A stretch of 64,000 bases of DNA from CAVVSQ01 sp963848825 (lineage in GTDB: Bacteria > Planctomycetota > Planctomycetia > Gemmatales > Gemmataceae): contig CAWKFA010000015.1 in the NCBI GenBank assembly GCA_963848825.1, positions 868,001 through 932,000 of the forward strand, given 5' to 3'. Below, in pieces: positions 1-13,062 of the stretch. The notes beneath the pieces were generated by a model. The model made no database searches. It worked only from the letters and a program-made list of their open reading frames with translations, and was not told the origin of the DNA. The first letter of the stretch is position 1, and every line of letters starts with the position of its first letter. The translations under genes and the position numbers were made by a program.

Positions 1-576
1 AACCGTTTCTGGACGGCAAGTTTGACGATGCCTGCTGGCAAGGCCTGCAGCCACTTACGATGGAGAACGCGGTCGGCGAGGTCGCCAAGGAATATCCAAC
101 GGAAGCTTGGTTCGCTTACGATCAGGAGTTTCTCTACCTGGCGCTGCGCTGCCGGCATCCGCGGGGTCGTAACGTACCGCCGGTTAAAAGCCGACTGCGC
201 GACGCCAATCTCGACGGTTTCGATCGGGTCAGCATTCTATTGGATTTGGATCGCGACTATGCCACCTATTTTCAATTAGAGGTAGACCAACGTGGCTGCG
301 TCCGCGAAGATTGCTGGGGTGACACGCACGTGGGACCCGCGCTGGTTCGTCGCCCTGCAGAGCACGGAAGATAGCTGGCAGATCGAAGCCGCGATTCCCC
401 TCATTGAACTCTCCGGACAACACATTCAAACGAGCGATGCCTGGGCCATCAATGTGGTGCGGACTGTGCCCGGCCGGGGTGTGCAGGCCTGGTCGCTGCC
501 CGCGGATGTCGAGCCGCGGCCGGAAGGCATGGGCCTCATGCTTTTCCAGCAGGCGGCAACGCGTACCCGGAAGTAG
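1..576 (+). CDS. CBM9-like (carbohydrate-binding family 9-like) domain protein, 3' end only
   Basis: The coding region enters from outside the window in frame 3 with the family's typical opening LDGKFDDACWQG (from base 9), and runs to about base 320. It then continues in frame 1 with TWDPRWFVALQSTEDSWQIE and ends at the TAG at 574-576. The split is one of many one-base frameshifts in this window. This strand-rich domain (family 9 carbohydrate-binding, DOMON-like) usually forms the C-terminal part of secreted planctomycete proteins. The catalytic or other N-terminal portion lies upstream, so the function of the whole protein cannot be stated. It converges with the minus-strand FlgI-like gene that ends at 592. 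Confidence 0.6.
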
Positions 577-591
577 GGTGCCTGGCTCATT

Positions 592-2398
592 CTACCTGCC
601 CGGGCTGGTCGCGGACGCGGTCTTCGCGCCCGTTCGAGGCAGCTGGATGAGAAACTCAGGGTTGCGCCCGCGGTCGGCGAGATCTTCCACGCTAACCAGC
701 GCGGGCAGCGTGTTTTCGGCGACCGCACAATTGAGGGCTTCGCGATCGTCGAGTTTACGAATGAGATCAACGCTTTCCGGATAGCCGGCGCCCATCTTAG
801 CCATGGTACGCAAAACATCTTGCAGTCGCAGCGAGCTCTGCTCGCAGCCACCACCGCCCTGGGCCGTTATGCGGGTGATGGTGCAGCGGTCATCGCCCTG
901 GGCGACCGAAATGACGTATTCGTTGCCGGCGAGCACCTTGACGGGCGACAGGTGAATGTCCTCGCCAAAGAGGACAATCTCAGCTTTCTTACCCAGGCGC
1001 AAAGTAGACCAGCCGCGGTGATTTCGGCGCGACTTGATGGACCCAGTACGAGTTCCCCAGCAATTCGCCGCCCAGATCCTTGGCGAGGCGCGGTGCACTT
1101 TCATCAAGCAGGCGCAAGGCGAGGAAGGCGCCGCAACGTAACGTTGTGTCATCCAGCGTCAGCATCTCCGCCAATTTCGTCCGACAAATACCTTCATCGA
1201 GGCTGGCCAGCGCCATCAGGCAGTGCATGCGCAAGTCGGGCAAATGCTCCGCCAGATGGGAAAGTTCCTCGACACCCGCGGTACTGCCGAGGTAGGCAAG
1301 CGCTTCCGCCGAGGCGAAGCGTACGAGAGCGCTCGGGCTCTCGAGCCCTTGCTTCAGCGCCGGCACACTCTCCTTGCCCAGAGCTTCGAGCCGCAGTGCC
1401 GCCCGGATGGTGTCCGAGGGATCGAGTAGCATTTTTTGCAAGCGCGCCCGATAGCGGGCCTTTTGTTCGCGTGCTTCGATGAGCGGCGTCAAGCGGGCGA
1501 CGAGGAGATAGTGTTTGGCATTGAAGCGATACGCATAGGGAACGCGCAGGTTAATGATTTCTTTATTGACTGCCTTGGCCATCTCGCCGTGACCAGGACC
1601 GGTATCCTGCTTTTGATTGAGTTGTTGTGTAATGTCTTCCAGAAGAAACAGCTTTTGGTTTTGCTGAATGAGGCGCAAGGCGCGAGCGTCGTCCTGAAAG
1701 TTGTTGTTGAGCTTCTCGGCGACAGCATTGGCGACGCGAAATGACTTGTCGTCATTTTTAAGCAGCAAATTGAAGGGCCTTTCGATAACGGAAATACCTC
1801 CGCCCCAAATGCGGCCTTTCTTCACCCGCCGATCGTCCGGTTCCTCCGCGCCGCCAAAGCCCACCATGACGGGCCCGCGGGCAAAACCGAAGATATGGCC
1901 GGTGAGCAGGCGATCGGAGCCGCCATAATTTGGCATCAGGTGTTTGGTGCTGTCGTAGTCGCGTAGCGTCGTGTTGTGCAGGTAGCCGCCACGAAGACTG
2001 GTGGCCTTGCTGTTGTCGGGCAGGGTGATTTCGACGTCGAGCACGTCCCCTTTGCGGGCGCCGGCTGGAATATATGCGGAGACGAGCACCAAACAATTGT
2101 TGGGCGAGTCGAGCATGCTCTTGATGTTTTCGACCTTGAGCTTGCGGAGTTGTTGCTCGAGCATGTTGCGCCAGATGCCGGGCGGCGAATGGCCCGTTCC
2201 ATCCAGGCCCGTGACGAGGCCGACGCCGCTTATTTGGACGGGCTGGACATTGGCGACTTCGGTGACTTCACCGATCGTACGCACTTCCAGGTCCTTTTCA
2301 CGTTCGGTTTCCTCGGCTGATTGTCCCCGCATTTGCGGGTTAACGCAGCCTGCAAGGCCCAGCAAAAGGACCCCAAGTACCCCGGTCCACCGGTTCAT
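592..2398 (-). CDS. FlgI-like (flagellar P-ring family) lipoprotein with HEAT-like C-terminal region
   Basis: The product is about 600 aa once a one-base shift near 1015 is bridged. The start at 2398 (MNRWTGVLGVLLLGLAGCVN) gives a lipoprotein signal with a lipobox-like LAGC. An upstream in-frame start at 2518 would bury this signal. Residues ~50-300 match the FlgI P-ring domain: an ISGVGLVTGLDGTG block, a KATSLRGG block and a GGGISVIERPF block. Residues ~330-450 are alpha-helical repeats resembling HEAT repeats (ALGKESVPALKQGLESPSAL, FASAEALAYLG), which are not part of classical FlgI. FlgI forms the periplasmic ring around the flagellar rod, but no other flagellar gene is nearby, so a ring-forming or envelope role outside the flagellum is equally possible. 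Confidence 0.7.
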
Positions 2399-2619
2399 GG
2401 GACGCCCCCCCAAGTCGATTAATGTAAAGAATGGAGGGAGGGTGATAAGATGTGACGAAGTTAATGTCAAGTCCGGAATGGACAGGGCCGACATGCGCCA
2501 TGGGCCGATACTGCGCAAGACGTGGTCAATTCGGTGCCCCAGGCGATCGATAAATGACCCTTGTGAAAAGCGATTTTGGGGGGAATGGATTTGGCGCTTC
2601 GCCGCTGGTTTAGGTCATC

Positions 2620-3923
<1,304 letters not shown>

Positions 3924-3927
<4 letters not shown>

Positions 3928-4364
3928 GAGGGAGACTCCTTTCGCTTGGCCGGTCGCTCTTCTTCTTCGTCATCGAGCCTTTGCAGGCCCGCCTTTTGCA
4001 GGAGCGGCATGTCCATGACAGATTCAGACTCCTCCTCCATCATTTCGGCCAGTGCCGCCTTGCCGACGGTTAGATTGTATTCAATCGTGAACTGGCGTTT
4101 GGCAATTGTGATGACGTCGCCGGGGTGGAGTGATTTTTTCGCCACGCGAACGCCATTGACCTTGACGCCGTTGGTGCTGCCCATGTCCCGGATTGACCAT
4201 ACACCATCCTTGAATTGAAGCTCGCAATGAACGCCCGAGACGCTGGGGAACCGGAGGCAAATGTCGCACGATTCGCGCCGGCCCATGCTAAGCGTTTCGC
4301 GGATAAGCGGAATGGCGTCGCCACCCCCGACAGGAACCAGCTGCCCGTTATCTATTGAATTCAT
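3924..4364 (-). CDS. FHA domain protein
   Basis: A 146 aa cytoplasmic protein made essentially of one forkhead-associated domain, a phosphothreonine-binding module. Residues ~25-100 contain the signature GRRESCDICLRFPSVSGVHC and then DMGSTNGVKVNG, i.e. the conserved Arg, the Ser-x-x-His and the Thr-Asn-Gly. The acidic tail is rich in Glu (EEESE, DDEEEERP) and ends in basic residues. No kinase domain is present. Its stop overlaps the ugd start, suggesting co-expression. The partner that it binds is not evident from the neighbours. Confidence 0.88.
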
Positions 4365-4554
4365 GCTACATCTCGCTGCAATAACTAGAAATGGCTCTCA
4401 AACCATCCGTTGAAGAGAGGGACTGCACAACCATGTAATCATAACTTCAGGATAGGAGGCCGTCCAGCACTAGCGGGGCCGGGCGCCCCTTTTTCCATCA
4501 GCTTTTTTCCGAATACACGACACTTATTTGAAATCGACGGCTGTAGGGGTACAA

Positions 4555-5346
4555 ATGTCAACATTGTTGGTGGTTGGCGGCGGGCTTTTTGGCTCCCAGG
4601 CAGCCGCTTATGCGCGCGCCAAGGGCTGGAACGCCCTTGTTTTTGACCCTGGCCTGCCGAATTCGGCCTCACCGGCGGCTGCTGGCCTATTCAAGGAGAA
4701 ATGGGCCGGGCACAAATGGCGTACCCATTACGAACGTGCCCTGCCGTTTTTGTCCGCTCTGTATGGAATTCAAAGTGTCCAACTTGCTCAGGATGACGGT
4801 GGCAATGAGACTTTCCAGTTTGTACCCCCCTCCAAAATCTTGGAACCTGAGCCGATTCGTCAGCTTGTCACCGTGGCAGGGGATGGTTGGCTTGAAGCCG
4901 GCGGCCAACGTTACGACGGCTATGTTTACGTTGCCGCCGGAGTATGGAGTGCCGCCTTCCATCCGGGTCTTGACGTCAAAAGTAAAGCCGGCTCATCGTT
5001 CATTTTCGCGGGCGAGCGCCCCGGACGAATTCGTGAAGTAGCGCGCGGCCGCCAGGCTATTTCCTTTGTGCGCGACCCTGGAACCACCTTTTTTAGTGAC
5101 GGGACGGCCGAGCAGGATTATACTGACAACCTGGATAAAGAAACGCTGGAGCGAGGCCGCGGTTTGGGGTTGACCTCGCCGCCGATTCTTAGACACCACG
5201 GTCTGCGACCTTATACGCCGGGCGGCCCGTTTTTTCAGAGAATTGGCAATCGGACCTGGTTGGCGACTGGCGGCCGCAAGCTTGGAACAATCCTGGGCGC
5301 CTCAATAGCCAGACGCTTAGTTGAAGATGAATTGGCACTTAAATAG
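4555..5346 (+). CDS. FAD-dependent oxidoreductase (DAO-like)
   Basis: About 263 aa from the ATG at 4555, which has AGGGGT at 4545-4550 as ribosome binding site. The in-frame start at 4528 adds residues without such a site. The N-terminus carries a dinucleotide-binding GGGLFGSQAAAYARAKG followed by VFDPG, as in glycine-oxidase/DAO-type flavoproteins. A later VYVAAGVWS matches the 'generated FAD-site' region, and TWLATGGRKLGTILGAS resembles the C-terminal FAD-binding segment. The protein is shorter than typical DAO enzymes (~350-400 aa) and the substrate cannot be read from the sequence. It is divergent from the FHA-ugd pair and 48 bases upstream of the PSD gene. Confidence 0.7.
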   Translation: MSTLLVVGGGLFGSQAAAYARAKGWNALVFDPGLPNSASPAAAGLFKEKWAGHKWRTHYERALPFLSALYGIQSVQLAQDDGGNETFQFVPPSKILEPEPIRQLVTVAGDGWLEAGGQRYDGYVYVAAGVWSAAFHPGLDVKSKAGSSFIFAGERPGRIREVARGRQAISFVRDPGTTFFSDGTAEQDYTDNLDKETLERGRGLGLTSPPILRHHGLRPYTPGGPFFQRIGNRTWLATGGRKLGTILGASIARRLVEDELALK

Positions 5347-5394
5347 TTCTTTTGGGGAGCCGATGCCCCTTGCACGCGGCACCGGGAGCAAACA

Positions 5395-8369
5395 ATGCGT
5401 CCGCAGTTTTGGCCGGCCCTGTTGGTGTTGACAGTCCTCAGCCTGCCGGGGGACGCGTCCGATTCCACAATCGCGAACCCGAAGCATGATTTCGAGGCCA
5501 AGGTTCGTCCGTTTCTCAAGACCTATTGCTTGGCCTGCCACACCGGGGAAAAAGCCAAGGGGGACCTCGACCTGTCCATTTTCGAGAACCTTGACCAGAT
5601 CACCAAAGACCTGCGTCCCTGGCAGGCCGTGCTGGAACAACTCGACACGGCCCGGATGCCTCCGCAAAAAGCCAAGCAGCATCCCCCCGCGCCGGAACGC
5701 CAGGAGATTGTAGCCTGGCTGCGGGCGCTGCGAGCGGACGTGGCGAAACGAAACGCCGGCGATCCTGGACCCGTTCCGCCCCGCCGCCTTAGCAATGCCG
5801 AATACGACAATACCATTCGCGACCTGACCGGCGTCGATATCCGCCCGGCACGCGAATTTCCCGTGGACCCCGCCAATGAATCCGGCTTCGACAATTCGGC
5901 CGAGTCTCTCGCGATGTCGCCGGCGCTTTTGAACAAGTATATCGCCGCGGCCAGGCTGGTTTCCGAACACGTGTTACTGATGCCTCAGGGTTTGACATTC
6001 GCACCTTTCCCCGTCATCGCCGATACCGATCGGGACAAATATGGTGTTCGCCGCATCATCGATTTTTACCATCGGCAAAAGACAGACTACGCCGATTATT
6101 TTGAGGCTGCCTGGCGTTATCAACATCGCGCAGCGCCTGGGAAAGCCCAGCGCAACGCTGACTGATGTGGCTGCCGAGGCGGGCCTTAGCGCCAGGTATC
6201 TCACCAGATTGTGGGAAGCTTTAACTGGGCCCGCCGATGAAGTTGGCCCCATTGCCGCCCTACGGGCTCTCTGGCAGGCATTGCCGTCCCCCGACGGCAA
6301 GCAGGGCGTGGCCAGGCCGGGCAGCGAACAGATGCGTGATTTTATCGTTCGCCTTCGGCCAAAGCTCGTGCCGGAGGTGAAAAATCTGATCGCTCGCCCC
6401 ATGCAAAACGGTTCGCAGCCGTTGGTGTTGTGGAAGAACCGCCAGGTTGCCGCCAATCGCCTGCGCTATGCCGGCGGCGGACTCCAAATGCATCTGGAGA
6501 AGCTGGCGCCGAACGCCGCCACTGCGCCGCTGCTGATGGCGCCGATGGAGGATGTCTCCCTCGCGAAGACGTACGAGCATTCACTGGGTGAATTTTGCGC
6601 ATTGTTTCCCGATACCTTTTATGTCTCTGAACGAGCACGCGTTTATCTTGATCCTGAAAAGGAAAAAAAACTGTCGGGCCGGCTGTTGAGCGCTGGTTTT
6701 CACAGCATGACGGGCTATTTTCGCGATGACGGCCCCCTTTACGAGTTGATGCTCGACAAGCAACAACAAAAGGAATTGGACGACCTTTGGCTCGAGTTCG
6801 ATGTCATCACCGGGGCGCCATTCCGCCAGTACACCAGTTTTATTTGGTTTGAGCGGACCGACTCCAGTTTCATGCGTGGCGAGGAGTTCGAGTCCTTTCG
6901 CGCCGAAGACAAGGCTTCCACGTCGGAGGAAAAGATCAAAAAGCTGGCGGAGGTCTATCTCGCCAAGGTGCGTCGCATGGACGCCAGTCCGCTGGCGCAA
7001 GAAGCCGTCATGGATCATTTCGCCATCATTGACGCGACGATACGCCGTGTGGAAAAAACCCGCCTGGCCGCCGAACCCAGCCATGTCAAGGCGCTGCAAG
7101 CCTTCGCCGAGCGTGCCTTTCGGCGTCCTCTGTCGCGGGCGGAAACAGACGATGTGGCGGCTTTTTATCGTGTCATGCGTGACCAGGATGGTCTCAGTCA
7201 TGAGGACGCCGTGCGCGACACGCTCGTTCGTTTATTGATCTCGCCCAACTTTCTCTTCCGGGCCGAGGCCGCCTCCGTCGCCGCCGCGCCGGCAGCCGTT
7301 GGGCCGCCCGCCAAGCAAGCCGTGCAACGCTTGACCGATTACGATCTCGCCAACCGCATGAGCTACTTTCTTTGGTCGAGCATGCCCGACGCGGAGCTAC
7401 TCGGCCATGCGCGGGCCGGCGATCTGCATCAGCCCAACGTGCTGGCTGACCAGGCACGGCGAATGGTGCGTGACGAGCGCGTGCGTGCCCTGGCCACGGA
7501 GTTTGCCGGCAACTGGCTCGATTTTCGTCGCTTTGAAGAACATAACGCCGTCGATCGCGAACGCTTCCCAAGTTTCACCGACGACTTGCGCCGGGCAATG
7601 TTTGAAGAACCCGTGCGCTTCGTCGTCGATGCCGTGCGTGCGGACCGCTCCGTGCTCGATTTCTTGTATGGAAAACACACCTTCGTCAATCCGATCCTGG
7701 CCAAACATTACGGCATACCCATCGCCGGGCTCGGGGCCGACGTGTGGGCCCGTGTGGATGACGCCTCCGCTTACGGACGCGGCGGTTTGTTGCCGATGGC
7801 CGTATTTCTTACCAAAAATGCTCCGGGGCTGCGTACCAGCCCGGTTAAACGCGGTTATTGGGTGGTTCGACGCGTGCTCGGCGAAAAGATCCCGGCGCCG
7901 CCCGCCACGGTTCCCGAATTGCCGGCGGATGAGGCCAAGCTCGGTGAAGTAACTCTGCGAGAAGTGTTGGCCAGCCATCGCGCGGACAAAAGCTGCGCCT
8001 GGCTGTCACGAACGCTTTGACGGCGTCGGCCTTGTTTTCGAAGGCTATGGGCCAATCGGCGAACGCCGCACCAAGGACCTGGGCGATCGGCCCGTGGACG
8101 ATCACGCCGCCTTCCCGGGCGGTTCGGAGGGGGTTGGCCTGGAAGGCCTGCGCGCGTATCTCCGTGGTCAGCGCCAGGACGAGTTTGTCGATAACTTGTG
8201 CCGCAAACTGCTCGCCTTCGCGCTGGGCCGGACGCTGTTGCCATCGGATGACAGTCTCGTTGAAGACATGCGGCGGCAATTGGCGTCCAATGATTACCGA
8301 TTTAGCACCATGATCGACGCGATTATCACCAGCCCGCAGTTCTTGAACAAACGAGCTTCTGGTAGTTAG
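5395..8369 (+). CDS. PSCyt/PSD-domain cytochrome c protein (DUF1587-DUF1595-DUF1592-DUF1588-DUF1585)
   Basis: A ~990 aa planctomycete secreted heme protein, read through two one-base shifts (about 6135 and 8000-8003). Following an N-terminal signal (VLTVLSLPGDA), residues ~40-110 form PSCyt1 with the heme site CLACH. Residues ~130-200 (RRLSNAEYDNTIRDLTGVD) are the DUF1587/PSD3 signature. The centre carries the PSD5 and PSD4 regions (AFRRPLSRAETDDVAAFY; LANRMSYFLWSSMPDAEL). Then come PSCyt3 (RGGLLPMAVFLT..., SPVKRGYW) and the C-terminal PSD2 (LLPSDDSLVEDM...). Deleting one of the four bases 8000-8003 restores a second CxxCH exactly at 7994-8009. It is paired with the DUF1552 gene downstream, the usual arrangement. 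The electron-transfer substrate is unknown. Confidence 0.88.
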
Positions 8370-8495
8370 CCGATTCAAAAAAGGACGCCACATAATCGTT
8401 GAAACGCTTACCGAAAACGGATACAGTCGTCTAAATGTTGGAAATCTGTTGCGCAAGGTAAATCCCCGTTTCGTGCAGCGAAGGAACTTAAACTA

Positions 8496-9845
8496 ATGAG
8501 CGATAAAGTTAGCGGCCCGGGCCAGAGCGGCGCCAAGTTCAATCGGCGGACTTTCCTGCGCGGGGCCGGTGTGGCCATGGCTTTGCCATGGTTGGAATCG
8601 CTGCCCGTGTGGGGCGACGCGCCAGTCGTCAATGGCGCCGTCGCCGCCTGTCCGAAACGGTTTGCCACCTTGTTCATGGCATGTGGCATTAATCCCGATC
8701 ATTGGTGGGCGCGTGGCGCGGGTGCTGGCATGGAGCTCAGCAAGAGCCTCCAGCCCATGGAGCCGCTCAAGGCGAAATTGAATGTTGTCTCCGGCCTCTT
8801 TAACAAGAATGCCACCGGCGTTGGTATTCATCCCGGTCAGACTGGCAATATTCTCTCCGGCGCTGCACTTCAGAAGGGGGCGGAGCTTCGCGGCGGCGTC
8901 AGCATGGATCAGGTTCTTGCCCGCCACATTGGCCAGGAGTCGGTGCAACCGTGCATGGTCCTGGGCTGCGAACAACCAATTACCGGCTACCACGAGACCA
9001 ACTTCTCGATGGCCTACAGCTCCTATATTTCCTGGCAAAGCGCTACCTCGCCCGTGCCGATGGAAGTCTATCCGGCGCTGGCCTTCGATAGCCTGTTCGA
9101 CAATCGCGGCCAGCAGCGCAACCGTAGCATTTTGGATCGCGTTCGTGAAGAGGCGGTCACCCTCAATGGGCGGCTCAGCTCGGCGGACCGTTTACGGCTC
9201 GACGAATATCTCAGCAGTGTCCGCGAAGTCGAGCAGCGTGCCAGCAGGGCGCGGCAGGCGCAAGAGACTGCCAACCAGCGGGCGCAGGGTGGTGGCCCGC
9301 TCATTGCCATGCCGAGGCCCGATAATGGCTTGCCGGAGGACATTCGCGAACACATGCGCCTCATGTGCGATATCGTGGCCCTTGGCTTCCAGACCGACAA
9401 AACGCGCGTGGCTACTCTACTTCTTTGCCGCGATATCTCGGGCCTTTTCTATCCGTTCCTGGATGTTCGAACGTCGCACCATCCTGCTTCGCATAACGAT
9501 CGCTCCGACGCCTACGAGAGAGTTGCACGCTTTTATGTCAGCCAGCTCGCCTATCTCGCGGGGCGCCTTGACGCCATGCGTGAAGGGGACGGCACCGTGC
9601 TTGACAATTCCTGTTTGCTCTTTCTCTCGAACATGTTTTCCGGCAGCCGGCACGATTCCACCAAATTGCCAGTGCTTCTCGCTGGTGGACTCGGCGGCAC
9701 GCTTCAGACCGGCCGCACGTTGGATTACACCGCCGAGGGGGACGCCAACCGCAAGCTATGCAGCCTGTACCTGTCCGTCATGGACCGCATGGGAGCACGG
9801 ATGGACCGCTTTGGAGACGCCACGACGCGGCTCGCTCGGCTTTGA
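8496..9845 (+). CDS. DUF1552 domain protein, Tat-type signal
   Basis: A 449 aa exported protein. The N-terminus has NRRTFLRGAGVAMALPWLES, a twin-arginine signal matching the RRxFLRG pattern, so it is probably folded before export. The remainder matches the DUF1552 family by its Met/His-rich start (FATLFMACGINPDHWW), the central LSSADRLRLDEYLSSVREVE helix and the sulfatase-like end (DNSCLLFLSNMFSGSRHDST). DUF1552 genes almost always follow a DUF1592-type PSD cytochrome, as here, and the two products are presumed to act together outside the cytoplasm. No enzymatic activity is established for the family. Confidence 0.9.
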   Translation: MSDKVSGPGQSGAKFNRRTFLRGAGVAMALPWLESLPVWGDAPVVNGAVAACPKRFATLFMACGINPDHWWARGAGAGMELSKSLQPMEPLKAKLNVVSGLFNKNATGVGIHPGQTGNILSGAALQKGAELRGGVSMDQVLARHIGQESVQPCMVLGCEQPITGYHETNFSMAYSSYISWQSATSPVPMEVYPALAFDSLFDNRGQQRNRSILDRVREEAVTLNGRLSSADRLRLDEYLSSVREVEQRASRARQAQETANQRAQGGGPLIAMPRPDNGLPEDIREHMRLMCDIVALGFQTDKTRVATLLLCRDISGLFYPFLDVRTSHHPASHNDRSDAYERVARFYVSQLAYLAGRLDAMREGDGTVLDNSCLLFLSNMFSGSRHDSTKLPVLLAGGLGGTLQTGRTLDYTAEGDANRKLCSLYLSVMDRMGARMDRFGDATTRLARL

Positions 9846-9936
9846 TGAGTTAGCGGCTTGAGCAAAGGCGGCGGCGCCTGTCGGCCGCAGCCCCACTTCG
9901 AAACAAACAAACCCTGTCGCGCAGGAGCACCTCCCC

Positions 9937-12900
9937 ATGTTCCGCCAGGTCCTCGCGGGACTTTTTCTTGCTTTGCCCTCTAGCGATGGCAAGCGCCCAA
10001 AGTCAGCCCGCACCGAAAGCAACTCCGTTCCCTCTTCCCTATAACTCCGGCACTGAAAAGGGCAAGTCGCCACCCCTGTCGGCTGCGCAGGTGGTAGCCA
10101 CGATGAAGCTCCCACCCGGTTTCAAGGCAACCGTTTTCGCTGCCGAGCCGGACGTGCGTAATCCCATTGCCATGGCCTGGGACGGCAAGGGACGCTTGTG
10201 GGTCGCCGAGAATTACACCTACGCCGAGATGGCCAAACGGTTCGACCTTACGTTGCGCGATCGCATCCTTATTTTCGAAGACAGCCGTGGCACCGGCCGC
10301 TTCGATAAACGCACCGTATTTGCCGATGATTTCCAGCGCCTCATGAGCGTGGCGGTTGGCAACGGCGGTGTCTGGGCGATGTGTCCTCCGCAGCTTCTGT
10401 TTATTCCAGACCGCGACGGTGATGGCATACCCGATGGCCCGCCAGAAGTCGTGCTCGACGGCTTTACCGTCGCTCAGCAGGGAAGTTATCACACGATTGC
10501 CAATGGCCTCCGCTTCGGACCGGATGGTTGGCTCTATGGACGATGTGGCGGCAGCAATCCCGGGCAAATTGGCCGGCCAGGCACGCCGCCGGAAGAACGC
10601 ACCCCACTGCGCGGTACCATCTGGCGCTATCACCCGGTGCGCAAAGTGGTGGAGGTCTTGAGCCACGGCACCACGAACCCGTGGGGCCACGATTGGGACG
10701 AGAATGGGGAGCTTTTTTTCATCAATACCACCAACGGGCACCTTTGGCATGAAATCGCTGGCGCGCACTATGTCCGTGGCACGACCAAAGATCCGAACCC
10801 GCGCGCTTACGAGTTGATCGACATGCATGCCGATCACTGGCACTGGGACAAGGCGCTGGGCTTTCGTAAGGCGCGTGGCGACACCGCGGATTCCTTTGGC
10901 GGCGGCCATGCCCACGTCGGCATGACGATTTATCAGGGGGACAACTGGCCCCCCGAATATCGTGGCCGGCTGTTGACCATCAACATGTTTGGACATCGCA
11001 TCAACCAGGAGATCCTCGAGCGCCAGGGTTCTGGCTATGTCGGTCGGCGCGGCGAGGACATCGTCTTCGTCAATGACGAATGGTTCCGCGGCATGGAACT
11101 AAGTTACGGCCCCGACGGCGGTCTCTTCATGCTGGATTGGAGCGACACCGGCGACTACCATGATCACTCCGGCGTCCACCGTGAGAGTGGCCGCATTTAC
11201 AAGATCACCTATGGCAAGGCCACGGCCAGCACGGTCGGCGACCTTGCCAGGCTAAATGTCGAAGGGCTGGTGGCCCTGCATAACCAGCGCAACGAATGGT
11301 TCACCCGCCAGGCGAGGCAAGAACTGCTGGCGCGCTCCATCGATGGACGCGAGCTCGGCACGGCGGTCGAGCAGTTGCGCGCGCTTTATGAAAAGCAGAC
11401 CGACGTACCCCTCAAGCTGCGTGCGCTCTGGTCCTTACATGCCCTGGGCGCGGCGGATGAAACCTTGCTTCGTGCCCAACTGCACCATGGCGACGAACAC
11501 ATGCGTGCCTGGGCGATTCGCTTGTTGACGGACGCCTGGCCACTCGACACGGTGATGAGCAAAAGGCCCGCTCCTTCGGTTGCCGGCCGTGAGACGAATG
11601 CCGATCCGGCGTTGCTGGCGGAGTTCGTGCGCCTGGCCCAGCAGGATCCGTCGGGGCTGGTGCGGCTTGTCCTGACGTCGACGGTGCAGCGCTTGCCATT
11701 TGCGCAGCGCGGGCCCGTGGCCGCGGCGCTCATTGCCCGGGCAGAAGACGCCTCTGACCATAATCTGCCGTTGCTCCTCTGGTATGGCCTGATCCCTCTG
11801 GCCGACACCGAGCCCGGCACACTCGCGAGCCTGGCGACCAGGGCCGAGCTGCGCCTCACCCGCAAATACATCGCGCGACGGCTCGCCGAGGAAATCGACA
11901 AAAACAGCGAGCCGATGGGTAAGGTGATTGAATGCGCGCTGACGAAACCAGACGCCTTTCAGGAAGACATTCTGGGTGGCATGGCGGAGGGGCTCAGAGG
12001 CATGCGCCAGGCGGCTAAACCTCCGTCGTGGGACGCCCTGGCGGCGAAGCTCGGCCAATCGCCAAACGCCGTCTTGCGCCAGCGCGTGCGTGAACTCAGC
12101 GTCATTCTCGGCGATGCGCGGCGCTTGCGGAAACCCGCAAAGTCGTTGTCGATGCCAGGGCTGACATCACTGCTCGCAAGGCCGCTCTCGATGCCGTCAT
12201 CGATGCGCGTCCGCCCGACCTTCGCCAGTTCTGCGAACAATTGCTTGGCGTCCCTTTGCTCAATACCACGGCTGCCAAGGGTCTGGCTGGCTTTGACGAT
12301 CCGGCCATCGGTAAGGCGATTGTCGCTGCGTACCAGCTGTTCGAGCCGGCAGACCGGCCGCAACTGGTGGCCACCTTGTCGTCGCGCCAGACGTTCGCGC
12401 TGGCGCTGCTCGATGGAGTGGCCGGCAAACAGGTTCCCCGTGCCGACATCTCCGCTTTCGATGCCCGCCAGATACGCAGCTTCAATGATGCGAGCTTGAA
12501 CAAAAAGCTCGTCGAAGTTTGGGGCGAGCTGCGCGACTCGCCCGCCGATAAGCAACAATTGATCGCCAAGTGGCAGGCACGGCTCACCAAGGAAACCCTG
12601 GCCGCCGCCAGTAAAAGCAATGGTCGGGCCCTTTTTAACAAGACCTGCGCAACCTGTCACACGCTCTTTGGTGAAGGTGCCAAGGTTGGCCCCGATCTGA
12701 CGGGCGGCGGCCGGCAGAACCTTGGCTTCCTCCTGGCCAAGATCGCGGACCCCAGCGCCTCGGTCTCCGCCGACTTCCGTATGGTCGTCGTGGTGCTCAA
12801 GGATGGCCGGGTGCTCAATGGCATCGTCACCGCCAAAACCGAGCGCACGCTCGCGCTGCGGACCACGACGGAAGCAGTAACTGTCCCGCTCGCAGATGTC

Positions 12901-13041
12901 GAGAGCACCAGGGAATCGGCGCAATCCCTCATGCCGGAAGGTATGTTGGAAACACTTAGCGCCGACGATGCCCGTGACCTTATTGCTTATTTGATGAGCC
13001 GCGGCCAGGTTTCACTGGCCGATGACGCCAAGACGAAGTGA
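9937..13041 (+). CDS. PVC-type heme-binding dehydrogenase (sorbosone-dehydrogenase-like propeller, HEAT, cytochrome c)
   Basis: About 1035 aa, with shifts near 9979 and 12130. The start is the ATG at 9937, preceded by AGGAG (9923-9927). Removing the extra T at 9979 joins MFRQVLAGLFLALP to LAMASAQS, giving a clean signal peptide. Residues ~45-420 form the PVC membrane-bound dehydrogenase propeller (LPPGFKATVFAAEPDVRNPI, GLRFGPDGWLYG, GMELSYGPDGGLFMLDW). Helical repeats follow (~430-800). The C-terminal ~130 aa form a cytochrome c with CATCHTLFGEGAKVGPDL. It likely oxidises a sugar or alcohol in the periplasm and passes electrons to its own heme. The substrate is unknown. It is co-directional with the two PSD genes. 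Confidence 0.88.
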
Positions 13042-13062
13042 CAAGGGCAGCTTGCCTGCTAA

